From the NCBI GenBank assembly GCA_050084515.1, contig CM114274.1, positions 19,344,001 to 19,408,000 on the forward strand: DNA of 64,000 nucleotides. Direction: 5' to 3'. Under the pieces are notes generated by a model, which made no database searches, was not told where the DNA came from, and worked only from the letters and a program-made list of their open reading frames with translations. This DNA is from Blasia pusilla (lineage: Eukaryota; Marchantiophyta; Marchantiopsida; Blasiales). Made by a program: the position numbers and the translations under genes. This document shows, piece by piece, positions 45,801 through 53,077 of the stretch (position 1 is its first letter; the number at the start of each line of letters is the position of its first letter).

Positions 45801-48800
45801 GAATTTAGCAATCTGAGGCTGATTCTTCCTAGTCATGAACGGGAGGACCCTGGTGTTGAAATCAGAATTCTACTTCCTCTCAAATCTACTTTTAAAACCT
45901 TAAAATGATAGAAAGAGAGTGGATCCCGACAGGATCTTCCACTGAACCATGTACATGAGGGTAATCACTTACAAACCTGAAAAGAGCAAAACTGAAATGG
46001 ATTGCATGTAGAACTGGTCTACAACTTCTATTGAGAACTGGGTGCTTGAAAAGCAACACCTTATTAGAATACACAAGTCCTGAAGAGAGGTGGTTGAAAC
46101 CAAGATGCAGGAGTTTGTGCTAGATTGGTACTTGGAGCATTCTCCACACCAATGCACATTCCTTCTTAGTTGATCAAGACACCAGCAGAGGTTCAGGTAT
46201 GTAGGAGCTAATCTCAAAACCCACAGCCTTAGAGGGCAGGAGTAGAAGTGAATCAAAGAAGAAGGGAAGAGAGGGGGAGTTATATAGTTTCCTAGAAGAG
46301 ACCAGCAGAAGGGACCACTGCATGGTAGGGCAAGGTGGAAGGGCCAGCACACCAGGAATAGGCCAGCACAACAGGGGGAGGACAGCACAACAGGGCAGCA
46401 CAGCAGGGGGAGGCCAGCACACCATGTGCACAATTAAACATAACCAAAACTCACAAGAATAGTTAAAGAGGTAACTAGTAAACTAACTGAGACTTGTAAC
46501 TATGATAAACTTCCAACCATAGTTTGTAGAACTAACCATAGTTAAAAAACTGGAAGAAAACAGTAGACAATTTTGTGTGAAATCCTAACACCTGGGAGCT
46601 CGGTGAACAAAGAGATCCGGGAAGTCAAGCCTAATGTGATCGTGAAAGGTGCAGTCGAAGAGGTAGTGATGTTCATCATCAACAAGCCCCGAGTTGCAAA
46701 ATCTACATAATCTGTCCTCCCTTTTCTTCTGAGAATTTTCCTTTCTCAATCTCCAGGTCAGTAGAGCCACATCTGAATCTCGCTAATGTATGACATAACT
46801 TAGTGGGAATGGGCTCTGAGATGTAGGAGGCTTGCTGCATGGATCTGCAGTTGTTCATGAGGGTGTGGTAGCGCCTCATTCTTTCACCATTTTTGTGAGA
46901 GGAATTCCCCCTGCTTTCCCAGAGACGCTGGTGTCGGCCCCAGTTGATGGCAATGTAATTGTTGTGTAATTGTTCAGCAAGGTCCTGGTGGGTGGCCGTA
47001 GGCAGGTCACCGATGGATATTCCCCATTTCATGAGCCACTCCGTGCAGTCATAGTACCAATTTTTAGCCCCAAGGGTGGCACTACTTTTTGAAACCACGT
47101 AGGCCCTGGCGGATAGACGATTGGGATCGTCCTCGCAGATATCCTCAAGGTGTTGGAGAAATGTGATCAGATTTTTAACAGCATGGATCTCCATTGGTAC
47201 CTCCCCAAACTCAGCCAATAGAATGTCGTGGGGAGTGGTTTTCTTAATGCCCAGACTCTGACGCATAGAGAGCATAGAAGAGAGGAGGCAATGTTCAAAA
47301 TTAATAGGAGTCCAACTCCTTACATGCAAGACTAAACACATATCCTGACCACTTGAGGCTAAGTTGTAGATCGTTTTGGTTCACCAACAGTCAACAACCA
47401 ACAGATCTGGTATGGGTACAGAAGAATGAGTTGCTCTGGTATTGATCCTAGAGCAACCTCTTGGTCTCTTCCTACAACCTGCCTCTCTATGAACTCATTC
47501 CATGAATGATTCACTCTGCTATAGCTAATAGCAAGCTTGGGAGTATTGGAAAGTCAGCATACTCATGGTTGAAGATGAAACTGGTCTCAATATTTGCATA
47601 CTCAGAACCGATGGAAGTGGTGAATACATTGTTTCTTTTTTCAAGATTTTCTTCAAACTTCTGGTAATCTTCATCAATGCGCAGGAAGAGGGGGGCCTAG
47701 ATGGGGATGCTGAGTAATTCTACTCTACAAGAGAAGGCAAGATGTATCCTCATTCATATACATCTTCCCCTATCATTTTGGCGAGAAGCAATTGTTATAG
47801 CCACTTATCTCTGGATCCTCAGTCCTACTCAGGTTCTTTCAACAATCACCTTCGTAGATCTTGAGTAGTCTCAAGCCTATTGTTACACATATTCAAGTAT
47901 TTGGCTGAGATAAGGAGAAAGTTGGATCCTGCGGGTGAAGAATGCATATTCACTACAAACTCTTCAATCCTCTCACAAAACCAGTTTTCTTTAGCAAAGA
48001 TGTTGTCTTCAATGAAGATACTCCTTTTCTTTTTCTTCTACTTCCCCTTCTTCCTTTTCTCCAGTATTTGATCGTTTCGTTACCTGCTCTGATCGATAAC
48101 TCTGAACTATTGATTGTTCCTAAAGCAGTGAGAGATACTGAACTATTGGCAGATCTCGAAATAGTGGGAAATCCTTGGTCGAATACAAGTGACCTTCTTT
48201 TTACAAAATCTATGGGAGACTAGACTACTTGTTTTCAACCTAGATGATCCTCACGAACATCTGTACCAGCACCAATATATGACGCTGCCCTCTTAGACAT
48301 TCTTATGCGCTCTTCTGTAAAACCTGATCCAATCTCTAGGACAGAAGCCCTGTCTAGATCAGATGCATATGAATGGAAAACTGCTAAGGAAACTGAAATT
48401 GCCTCACTCCATTAAAAAAAAAACCCACAGGTATTAACAGTCTTTTTCAAATAGGTTTTCAAGGTCAAAAGTTGCTCTTCAGTAAGTATTCTCAGGTACA
48501 AGGCCCGGCTAGTAGCCAAAGGCTACTCACAAAAGGAAGGGATTCACTACAAAGAAGTATTCTCTCCTGTTATAAACATCACTTCTGTTCTGATACTCCT
48601 CTCCATTACTGTTGCTTGCAATGCTGAACTACATCAAATGGATGTCAAGATTGCTCTTATCTACATGCATCAACGTCCAGGTTTTGAGGTAACTGATCAA
48701 GGTCCGCATGCATGCCTCCTGAAGAAAGCTGTGTATGGCTTTAAGTAATCATCTAGAGCTTGGTATTAAATGATGGACAGGTATTCAACTTCTGTAGAGT

Positions 48801-51800
48801 TTTTAAGAAGTACTTATGGTCCTTGTCTCTAACACAAACAGTCTTTTACAGACCCATTGCTGATCTTGCTATTGTAGCAGATAATCTCACTCAATTACAA
48901 CAAAGTGAAACCATGTTCAAACAACTTTTGAATTGGTCGACATAGGAATGCTTCATCACTTATTAGGACTTCAGGTGGTAAGAGACAGGGCACGTCACAA
49001 GATTACTTTGCAGCAACAAAGTTACATCTGTGAGGAACTTTGGAATTTGGTATGAATGATTGCCATACAGTATCTACCCCTTCTGTGCCTGGGACAATAT
49101 TGCCCAAGCCACCTCTGCTCCCACTGACAATGACCTTGCTCATTTTCAGCAATATGCTACAATGGTTGGAAGTCTGATGTATGATTCAAACATGGTTGGC
49201 CCTGATATCTCTTTTATTCTGAGCCAGATATGCAAGTATCTGTCCATTGAGTATTGGCAAGTTGCATGTGCATCTGCACTTGAAGGGAAAGTCCAATATG
49301 GGCATCATTTCTTATGGTTCCACCCATGATTTTACTCTTCAAGCTTATGTAGATTCCAGTTATGCCTCGTCTAAAGATCATAGGAAATCTATTTCAGGAT
49401 TTGCTCTCAGCAAGGCTATCAAAGAAATACTCTGGATTTGACCCCTACTTGCTGAAATTGGCTTTTCACAGCAATCTCCAACAATTCTGTGTGACGACAA
49501 CCAAGCTGCCATCCAACTTTTGAATAACTTCTGATCCAATTCCACAATCTGACATTTGGATCTCAAATTCTTCTACATATTAGAACATATTCATGCATGG
49601 ATGGAACTCCCTCTTTGAGCGTTCCGTTCTTCCTCTTAGGAATACCATTCTGCTGAGGAGTATGAGACATGCTGCACTGTCTATGAACATTATGATCTTT
49701 ACCGAAAGTCATAAAATCACCAGACTTGTATTCTCCTCCATTATCATTTCTCAATGTCTTGATCTTCCTTGAATGCATCGATTCAACGACACCTTTGTAT
49801 TTCTTGAAGCACTCAAAAGCGTCAGACTTATGCTTAAGAGGATTTAGTACTGTAAATCTCGACCAATCATGTACAAAGGTGATGTGAAAGAGATAGCCTG
49901 AAATGGTTGGAGTTTTTGTAGGACCTGATAGGTCAGAATGTGAGAAAATGATTGACCAGCAGAAGTATCTCCTTGTACAAAGTCAGAGCTAGCATCAGCT
50001 AGACCATCCATGATTTCAGCTTGTACACAATCAGCAAATCAGTTCCTATCTCTATTGCCAAATCAGAGCCCTACCATGATGTGACTCTTCTTACCATCTA
50101 AGAGATACTAAGAAGGATTCTACACAGCCACACCTTGCAACTTAGTGTTCCTTAGATACACTAAGTTATCTCAATGGTGTTAACTTAACTTAGATATACC
50201 CTTCAAGAGACACACCTTGCCTGGATGAGTATATCCATCTGGTAACTCCATGTAGATCTCCTCTTTGAGTTCTCCATTTAAGAACGCAGTCTTCACATCC
50301 ATCTGTTCCACCTCCCAGTTTTGTTGAGCCAAGAGAACTCTAATGGATCCATACCTTGCAACAGGAGCAAAGGTCTCCTGATAGTCTAAACCAGCCTCCT
50401 GATTGAAGCCTTTTGCAACCAGACGTGCCTTGTACTTCAAGATCTCATTCTTTGGTCCCCTTTTTATTCTGAAGACCCATTTGCAACCAATGGTCTTTCT
50501 ACCAGGTGGCAAATCTACAAACTCCCATGTCTCATTTTTCTCTAATGAGACCTTTTCTTCTGCCACAGCCTGCTCCCACTGTTTCGAATCATTCCTGCTC
50601 ATCGCCTCACTCAAAGAGCTGGGCTCTACAACTCCTTCTTCAATAGAATGAGCTTCGTTTATCCCCAACCTTTCTACAGGTTTGGAAATTCTTCCAGATC
50701 TCCTTTGCTCTGAGATCTCCTTGATCACTCCCTCTGTGGACTCATGTGTGAAAATGATTGACCAGCAGAAGTATCTCCTTGTACAAAGTCAGAGCTAGCA
50801 TCATCTAGACCATCCATGATTTCAGCTTGTACCCAATCAGCAAATCAGTTCCTATCTCTATTGCCAAATCAGAGCCCTACCATGATGTGACTCTTCTTAC
50901 TATCTAAGAGATACTAAGAAGGATTCTACAGTCACACCTTGCACTCACACTACAGGTCCTCACATGTCACCAGCTCAGAGATCAGACATGGCTCACCATT
51001 GAGCACAAACAATCTCCATCAGCATACTAGACAAAACAACCTGCCTTCCAGTGAGGCTCTAGCAAGCACAGCAATTAGTCTCAATCTCCTCTTCCTACTC
51101 TCTGATCACTCTGCAGCAGGACCAAAAGCCTCAGGAGTCCTCACCAAAACTGTGCATGCTGTAGAATTGACTTCTGCTCTCTAAACAGAGACATTGTATA
51201 CATGAGGGTGAGCACTTCTGGCCCTTGGATCTTCTTGAACAGATCCATACCCTAAATAACAGATGGTGGCTAGCCCTAACTCGAGAATTGCCCTAATTCA
51301 AGGTTACCCTAAAAAGATAGAGGAACACTAAGTTATCTCTAGCTAACTAAATTAGTATCCAACTAAGTTAGTATTTGACTAACTACTTTTAGGGCATGAC
51401 TAAACTAGATATTAACAAATTTCAACACTTACATGCTTGAATGCAGGTCATGATTGGCAAGGCATAAAATGCAACCATACCAGTGAATCATTTAGATCTG
51501 GGCAGAGGGTTGTAGAAAATAGAGACTCGAGTGAAAAGAAGCAACAGTAGGACAGGGAAAACACTGCAACAAAGGAATACATTGTATTCTGGTAAACCAA
51601 CGTATTAGTACTCAGCTTGTGCATCATTTAAAATTAGCTGAGTACTCATGTACTCAGCTAAATTTTGTTCACAGTAATCTCAATCAAATTCAACTCATAT
51701 GGATAGATTATGTTTTCCTTGATGTGCAGGCTGCCTGGATTCGAGTTCCACATCAAATTCGGGTAGATCTTGAATCAGTGGAGATGCCCTTCAGAGCAGG

Positions 51801-53077
51801 GCTACATGCTGCCTGCCATGCTATACTCAATGTTATGCCATTGTATGTGAAGAAACATGTCTCGCTAAGTCTATCATGGAGCTATTTAGTCATGAAAAAT
51901 TCTACGTTCTTGAGCTATATATATGCACTGGAATGCTGAATGAAAATCCTCGCTGTTTGCAATTCATCATATTGGCCCTTTGAAGGGCTACATTTGATTA
52001 AGAAACCTGACCCAATATGTGGACAACATTTGGCAGATACATCATTTGTAATCCATCTGATCTGGGAACTGATTGTGCAAACCCAAATGATACCCGATAC
52101 TACCCAGAGCGTCTGCTTGTCTTTGACCGCCATCCTGGTGGTATTGGGATTTCTGCACAGGTGCAAAGTTATCTTTGTTCTTGATCTTAATACAGGCAGT
52201 TTCCTATCTTTCTTCTTTTTGGTTAAAATACGTAATGCCACGACTGCCCATCATGCTTACATTCTTTTGTCAGCCCTTGGTCTAGTACAACCAATGTCTC
52301 GTCTTTCTTCTTTTCGGGGGTCAACACAATCGATGACATGACTTCACTACCTCATCAAAGCTTAAAATCTGCAGGCAGTCTCATTTGTCTTGAGTGTACA
52401 GGCAGTGTTATATCCTTTAAGTCTTCGCTACCTAATCTACGTCAAATCTGCAGGCACGGCCCATGTTTGCTGAGCTACTTCAGGCTGCCTTGGAGTTGCT
52501 GATAGCATGTGAATGCACCACAGACGATGGTTGCCCTTCTTGTGTCCAGGTGAAAGGACATGGTAGTTCTTGAGACATGTTGGATGTGTGTCATGGCTAT
52601 TGGAGAAGTTAGCCATGGTGGAAACCTAGTATTTAAATCTTGTAAAAGTGATGAAAATGTATTACTGGCGTCTTATGTTCTATTGGTAACTGCATGCAGT
52701 ATCTGGATTGCAGTGAATACAACACGGTTTTAAATAAGCATGCAGCCATCAAGATCATTCAGGTCAGCAGTCTAACTCGCTGTTTTAGAAGAGAATGCCA
52801 ATACCTCAAGCGATTTATATGTGTGGACTCCATAATGTATCACAGTGATTCTTTTGCATTCAGAGAGATAATATCGTCATTTTAGGCTTTGTAGATATCA
52901 TATTGTGCGCTAAAATATTCCACTATATGGACTCTTTGAGGAATTCTAGCTTATTCTATTTGAGTCTCTGGTTTACAGGGAGTAATTCAGGATGAGGATA
53001 TATGTCGCGAGAAAAGAGCCCATAAAATTCTTCCAGAAAACTCAGAACCTAAATTGCAAAAAGCATCGTCCCCATAA
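13329..53077 (+). CDS. HRQ1: HRQ1-like RecQ-family DNA helicase with N-terminal ubiquitin-like domain (27 exons, 1,371 aa)
   Basis: ATP-dependent superfamily 2 DNA helicase; HRQ1 relatives act in nuclear genome maintenance (crosslink repair, telomeres). Exons: 13329-13493, 13828-14850, 15156-15321, 15713-15810, 19414-19569, 19935-20003, 20160-20282, 20501-20650, 21371-21502, 21733-21812, 22530-22624, 22798-22865, 23166-23267, 29781-29872, 30018-30125, 30309-30384, 30628-30764, 31092-31251, 43831-44010, 44313-44429, 44588-44743, 45284-45451, 51730-51842, 52037-52160, 52454-52549, 52700-52762, 52979-53077. Every junction is GT-AG with matching phase and no internal stop; the sum is 4,116 nt. 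Domains: ubiquitin-like 5-85; low-complexity linker with a KKRPR basic patch near 225; helicase about 560-960 (Walker A TSTASGKS 617-624; Walker B DEGH 726-729 instead of DEAH; SAT 764-766; [10 protein letters not shown] 950-959); C-terminal region with a four-Cys cluster C1305/1307/1313/1316 as in DUF1998/HRQ1 proteins. Introns 4, 13, 18 and 22 are swollen by transposons. Exon calls are manual. Confidence 0.9.
15343..15400 (+). mobile_element. LINE A 3' tail fragment
   Basis: The words GGTTCCATAGCCCTCTGAGG and GTGGACAATACATCTATTCC match, with substitutions, the 3' end of LINE A (28,315-28,377). Only the tail is present, in HRQ1 intron 3. Confidence 0.6.
15477..15580. repeat. Inverted repeat, left arm (flanks HRQ1 exon 4)
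   Basis: A 104-bp arm whose reverse complement lies at 15,844-15,947 with about four mismatches. The arms sit in introns 3 and 4 and enclose exon 4. Confidence 0.9.
15844..15947. repeat. Inverted repeat, right arm (flanks HRQ1 exon 4)
   Basis: Reverse complement of 15,477-15,580. The loop of 263 bp contains exon 4 (15,713-15,810) and short intron flanks. Confidence 0.9.
17060..18420 (-). mobile_element. Degenerate LINE A copy in HRQ1 intron 4
   Basis: The minus strand matches LINE A at its 3' tail (17,064-17,105), the C-terminal zinc-finger region (about 17,225-17,470) and reverse transcriptase (about 17,640-18,170), for example the reverse complement of the region around 26,340-26,440. There are many substitutions and an internal deletion; no coding frame survives. 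Confidence 0.75.
18930..19290. mobile_element. LTR-like fragment related to the 50.8-51.1 kb repeat
   Basis: Words such as ATCCATGATTTCAGC, TGATGTGACTCTCCTTAC and AAGAAGGATTCTA match 49,990-50,120 and 50,810-51,030 in the same order. This is a diverged copy of the same repeat, probably part of a Copia LTR. Confidence 0.6.
19414..23267 (+). CDS. HRQ1: HRQ1 exons 5-13: helicase lobe 1
   Basis: Nine short exons (68-156 nt). In order they give the lead-in [10 protein letters not shown], Walker [16 protein letters not shown] (exon 8), motif Ia-like [14 protein letters not shown] (exons 8-9), [23 protein letters not shown] (exon 10), [18 protein letters not shown] (exon 11, Walker B), RRLRRLC, the SAT motif in [16 protein letters not shown] (exon 12) and FFVLWNPP (exon 13). 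The third Walker B residue is Gly (GGC at 22,549-22,551) rather than the family's Ala. Confidence 0.9.
23358..23403. repeat. Perfect 21-bp hairpin at the LINE A 5' end
   Basis: Arms 23,358-23,378 and 23,383-23,403 are perfectly complementary, with the loop ACTC. The hairpin starts three bases inside the inferred 5' end of the element. Confidence 0.95.
23598..24833 (+). CDS. LINE A ORF1, RNA-binding gag-like protein (411 aa)
   Basis: An intact frame with ATG at 23,598 and TAG at 24,831-24,833. An acidic start is followed by a helical, probably coiled-coil stretch (about 90-170, with [19 protein letters not shown]) and then a globular C-terminal half. That half contains [10 protein letters not shown] and [20 protein letters not shown], which resembles the RRM of L1 ORF1-type proteins, with [20 protein letters not shown] behind it. 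Such proteins coat element RNA. ORF2 begins four bases later in another frame. Confidence 0.75.
   Translation: MNTAPMTTTEQPALETSPEEVQDTTSVKDLFHKQTKSRDSGRSVRSNGSWRLIAPNSRHYVRKKMRQCDKERLYAAVTHSTEVIPYLDVASITRRFSELEGKWESFQANQMLAWNTMMQAAKEEQGRWMSSKESNLLEWTAQKTALELELVALRAENMQLKKDLAACFKEDNTQLGKAMQEYRLTGNSPANPVRTWTEVVGKHTTTTQITEVATQVAKEVAKEEAERVLEIQDRKTRELNLVIMGLDFSKEEDCNSILQEKVFTTLGVTPTVTFTGIRLGKGTGDRPAPMLVQFDPSQRGPGMETRLAILRSKAVLKGSAIRIFPDLTTKQRAALPIEREKVLAARNNGLWSELREGKATTPVPRRNKNAAPTRQTGGAMSENSDSNQGISNSTTRNQDLEVTNLHDKTSL
24837..28177 (+). pseudogene. LINE A ORF2: APE endonuclease, reverse transcriptase, zinc finger (2 stops, 1 frameshift)
   Basis: Endonuclease residues are visible in [19 protein letters not shown] and [11 protein letters not shown]. 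The frame stops at 26,025 (TGA) and resumes. RT follows with [34 protein letters not shown], a TGA at 26,829, [19 protein letters not shown] and the catalytic [10 protein letters not shown] frameshift lies near 27,710. The C-terminal CCHC-type finger reads [19 protein letters not shown], as in many plant LINEs. It would nick target DNA and prime reverse transcription there. Confidence 0.9.
28315..28496 (+). repeat. Duplicated LINE A 3' tail with ATTC repeats
   Basis: The tail word AAGTCCCATGG...GGGGTCCCCGTGGACAAT, followed by AAATCTATTCATTCAT, occurs twice, at 28,315-28,377 and 28,435-28,493, separated by about 57 bp. The same tail marks LINE A fragments elsewhere in the window. Confidence 0.85.
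28850..29105 (-). mobile_element. LINE B fragment in HRQ1 intron 13
   Basis: The sequence matches 36,060-36,325 (RT palm of LINE B) in the same orientation, with many substitutions. Shared words include GAGATATCATCTCCTGGAGC against GAGATCATCTCTTGGAG, and CTTGATGTTGAA. Confidence 0.75.
29781..31251 (+). CDS. HRQ1: HRQ1 exons 14-18: helicase lobe 2
   Basis: Exon 14 is a basic linker ([20 protein letters not shown]). Exons 15-17 give [78 protein letters not shown] (motif V). Exon 18 has the motif VI arginine finger, [20 protein letters not shown]. Exon 15 must start at 30,018 rather than at the next AG at 30,030 to keep frame. Confidence 0.9.
31603..32075. mobile_element. LTR remnant related to the 45.9-46.6 kb solo LTR
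   Basis: Shared ordered words include CAGCAGA...TTCA, GGAGCTAATCTCAA, AGTGAATCAAA-like stretches and GACAATTTTGT near the end. Ends are eroded. Confidence 0.6.
32198..32628 (+). repeat. Copia 5' LTR with 78-bp internal duplication
   Basis: The sense-strand LTR begins at GAGTTAGATAAATAC (family TGTTAG, start mutated) and ends GCATCA just before GGTTATGGGCCC. Units 32,252-32,329 and 32,330-32,406 are near-identical tandem copies with the phrase CATCTAACCAGCCATTTGGC. Confidence 0.7.
32534..33671 (+). pseudogene. Copia gag with zinc knuckle
   Basis: The gag start is probably the ATG at 32,633 ([20 protein letters not shown]), just after the LTR and GGTT. The Trp-rich capsid start and [20 protein letters not shown] with [10 protein letters not shown] are typical of Copia UBN2-type gag. 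A stop at 33,233 is followed in another frame by the CCHC knuckle [14 protein letters not shown] (about 33,418). Confidence 0.8.
33607..34571 (+). pseudogene. Copia protease, GAG-pre-integrase and integrase (partial)
   Basis: The protease motif is [17 protein letters not shown], with DSC where DSG is usual. [13 protein letters not shown] is the GAG-pre-integrase His motif. The integrase core follows from about 34,240 ([19 protein letters not shown] and [14 protein letters not shown]). Several frame changes are present. Confidence 0.8.
34780..37500 (-). pseudogene. LINE B ORF2: endonuclease start, RT and C-terminal zinc finger
   Basis: Going down the minus strand: [20 protein letters not shown] and IWSGQETWE (endonuclease start, about 37,375-37,490); then, after an apparent deletion near 37,250-37,390, the pre-RT block (36,710-37,237). 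RT fingers follow ([39 protein letters not shown], stop at about 36,520), then the 566-residue frame 36,480-34,780 with [34 protein letters not shown], catalytic [12 protein letters not shown], and a terminal finger [18 protein letters not shown]. The C-terminal half is open, but earlier parts are broken. Confidence 0.85.
34785..37900 (-). mobile_element. LINE B: second non-LTR retrotransposon (internally deleted)
   Basis: The minus strand runs from an endonuclease start near 37,500 to a 3' end near 34,785, sandwiched between the truncated plus-strand Copia and the left LTR of the minus-strand Copia. It differs clearly from LINE A in RT sequence (FADD box). ORF1 is not seen, and most of the endonuclease is deleted. 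Confidence 0.85.
37914..38272 (-). repeat. Copia 3' LTR (minus element)
   Basis: It begins TGTTAG and ends CTAACA on the plus strand, 359 bp. It contains about ten CCAAGTGG-like 8-bp units at roughly 38,070-38,150. Confidence 0.9.
38345..38960 (-). pseudogene. Copia RNase H
   Basis: The minus-strand frame 38,538-38,858 reads [20 protein letters not shown] and [20 protein letters not shown], the Copia RNase H start and core. Frame 38,345-38,653 continues with [12 protein letters not shown] and [20 protein letters not shown], the domain end. One frameshift separates the two. Confidence 0.85.
38957..40483 (-). CDS. Copia integrase C-terminus and reverse transcriptase (508-aa open frame)
   Basis: This long open frame in the antisense Copia starts with the integrase tail [20 protein letters not shown]. 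It continues through the RT with [59 protein letters not shown] and the catalytic [12 protein letters not shown], ending near the MYASTMTRP connection. The frame is intact over 1.5 kb, although the element as a whole lacks gag. Start at 40,483 is arbitrary, since the protein is normally cut from a polyprotein. Confidence 0.85.
   Translation of the reverse strand: MSPTQTLSTTPSEAWSGLKPTLTHLRVFGCQAFALIPAERRRKMDSTGEECIFLGYQIGSRCYKLFNPNTKRVFLSKDVVFNEDTPFSFSPVFHSTYSPFFDYFPVENSEPITVPKAVRKTTVQTNTEIVGDTSRETGAVALEKSMGHLPTSFHPRRSSQPSVPVHMYDAACSNILLSSCIQSDPLTRTEALSRSDSHEWQTAMEAEIASLHENKTWILVTNPKKRKSSTDTTNIVSCKWVFKIKRSSSGSILKYKARLVAKGYSQKEGIDYKETFSPVINITSLRMLLSIAAVRNAELHQMDVKTAFLHGDLQEIIYMHQPPGFEVTDQGPQVCLLKKALYGLKQSSRAWYQKMDGYLTSAGFFRSTYDPCLYHKRSSTDQLLIIAVYVDDLAILADNLIQLQQFKIHVQSIFKMVDMGELHHLLGLQVVRDRAHHKISLHQQRYICEKLGEFGMKDCHTVSTPSVPGTTLSKPTSAPTSDDLAHFQQYPYATIVGSLMYASTMTRP
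40480..41708 (-). pseudogene. Copia protease, GAG-pre-integrase and integrase core
   Basis: Frame 40,905-41,708 starts inside the LTR (ATG 41,708) and runs [15 protein letters not shown], protease [17 protein letters not shown] (DFG for DSG), [20 protein letters not shown] and [20 protein letters not shown]. Frame 40,480-40,875 follows with the integrase core: [53 protein letters not shown]. One frameshift lies near 40,900. Confidence 0.85.
41664..42020 (-). repeat. Copia 5' LTR (minus element)
   Basis: TGTTAG...CTAACA, 357 bp. On the minus strand it is followed directly by GGTTATGGGCCC, the same word that follows the LTR in the plus-strand copy and contains the gag start. Confidence 0.9.
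42021..42342 (-). repeat. Second, 5'-truncated Copia LTR in tandem
   Basis: It begins at the word AATGATACAATGGTAAAGC, 36 bases into the LTR, and runs to the CTAACA end. It adjoins the previous LTR without spacer. Its 8-bp units resemble those of the left LTR more than its neighbour's. Confidence 0.9.
42343..42459 (+). repeat. Inverted partial Copia LTR
   Basis: GTATATAGTCTGGGGCTTG through CTCATATATTTGTAACA is the reverse complement of the first roughly 120 bp of the adjacent LTR, so the junction at 42,342 is a head-to-head LTR arrangement. Confidence 0.8.
42696..42960 (-). mobile_element. Degenerate LINE B fragment
   Basis: Matches 36,310-36,540 (LINE B RT) in the same orientation. Shared words include CTTGATGT, GGCCATTCA, AGATCCAAGAAG and GGATAATCTGGCTGAAGG. 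Heavily substituted. Confidence 0.75.
42965..43830. other. Intron 18 end, no gene; possible eroded LTR
   Basis: The sequence 43,600-43,620 ends TGTAATCCTAACA, like the ends of LTRs nearby, but no partner or clear start was found. Nothing coding. Confidence 0.3.
43831..45451 (+). CDS. HRQ1: HRQ1 exons 19-22: C-terminal region
   Basis: Exons of 180, 117, 156 and 168 nt, all in phase 0. They encode [59 protein letters not shown] and [20 protein letters not shown], hallmarks of the region after the helicase core in HRQ1/YprA-type helicases. Exon 19 follows a 12.6-kb intron filled with retroelements. Confidence 0.9.
45640..47345 (-). mobile_element. 5'-truncated LINE A copy in HRQ1 intron 22, split by a solo LTR
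   Basis: The minus strand matches the last kilobase of LINE A ORF2 (46,703-47,270, e.g. [20 protein letters not shown]), the zinc finger (46,600-46,720) and the 3' tail (45,645-45,853). The 45,854-46,590 insertion interrupts it. Sequence 47,270-47,345 is unrelated to the LINE. Identity to the 23-28 kb copy is very high. Confidence 0.9.
45854..46590. mobile_element. Solo LTR with 5-bp target duplication
   Basis: 737 bp beginning TGTTGAAATC and ending AATCCTAACA, flanked by CCTGG at 45,849-45,853 and 46,591-46,595. It sits inside a LINE A copy, so it inserted after the LINE. No coding sequence inside. Confidence 0.9.
47560..49590 (+). mobile_element. Heavily decayed Copia copy, plus strand (integrase to RNase H)
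   Basis: Pieces match the intron 18 Copia family in order: integrase (about 47,570-47,870), integrase tail ([14 protein letters not shown], 47,942-48,223), RT (about 48,490-48,750, 48,840-48,950), then [17 protein letters not shown] (RNase H, about 49,350) and [12 protein letters not shown]-like sequence near 49,495. There are many stops, deletions and frameshifts. Confidence 0.85.
49946..50130. repeat. Direct repeat copy 1 within Copia remnants
   Basis: About 185 bp nearly identical to 50,751-50,933 (offset 805), starting AAAATGATTGACCAGCAGAA. A diverged relative is at 18,930-19,290. Confidence 0.9.
50751..50933. repeat. Direct repeat copy 2 within Copia remnants
   Basis: Second copy of 49,946-50,130. 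The two copies bracket the RT fragment 50,180-50,728. Confidence 0.9.
51730..53077 (+). CDS. HRQ1: HRQ1 exons 23-27: DUF1998-like Cys cluster and C terminus
   Basis: Exon 23 carries [20 protein letters not shown] and [15 protein letters not shown]. It uses the GTATGT donor at 51,843, which alone joins in frame to exon 24 at 52,037. Exon 24 holds [19 protein letters not shown]. Exon 25 carries [15 protein letters not shown], a probable zinc or Fe-S ligand set. Exon 27 ends at TAA 53,075-53,077 with a charged tail. Confidence 0.9.

Larger units (their letters stand above)
49563..51427 (-). mobile_element. Second Copia family, minus strand, rearranged remnants
   Basis: The RT start is at 50,180-50,728 ([40 protein letters not shown], truncated after VCLLKG). 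The integrase piece is at 49,563-49,778 ([34 protein letters not shown]), with more integrase sequence up to about 49,940. The integrase lies on the RT's 3' side, opposite to normal Copia order, so segments were shuffled. The right end at 51,427 reads TGTTGAAATT on the minus strand, a likely LTR start. Confidence 0.75.

Noticed and set aside
14500-53077. Splitting HRQ1 into several genes separated by transposons
   Set aside because: Helicase motifs run in one order across all segments with matching splice phase, so one gene is simpler.
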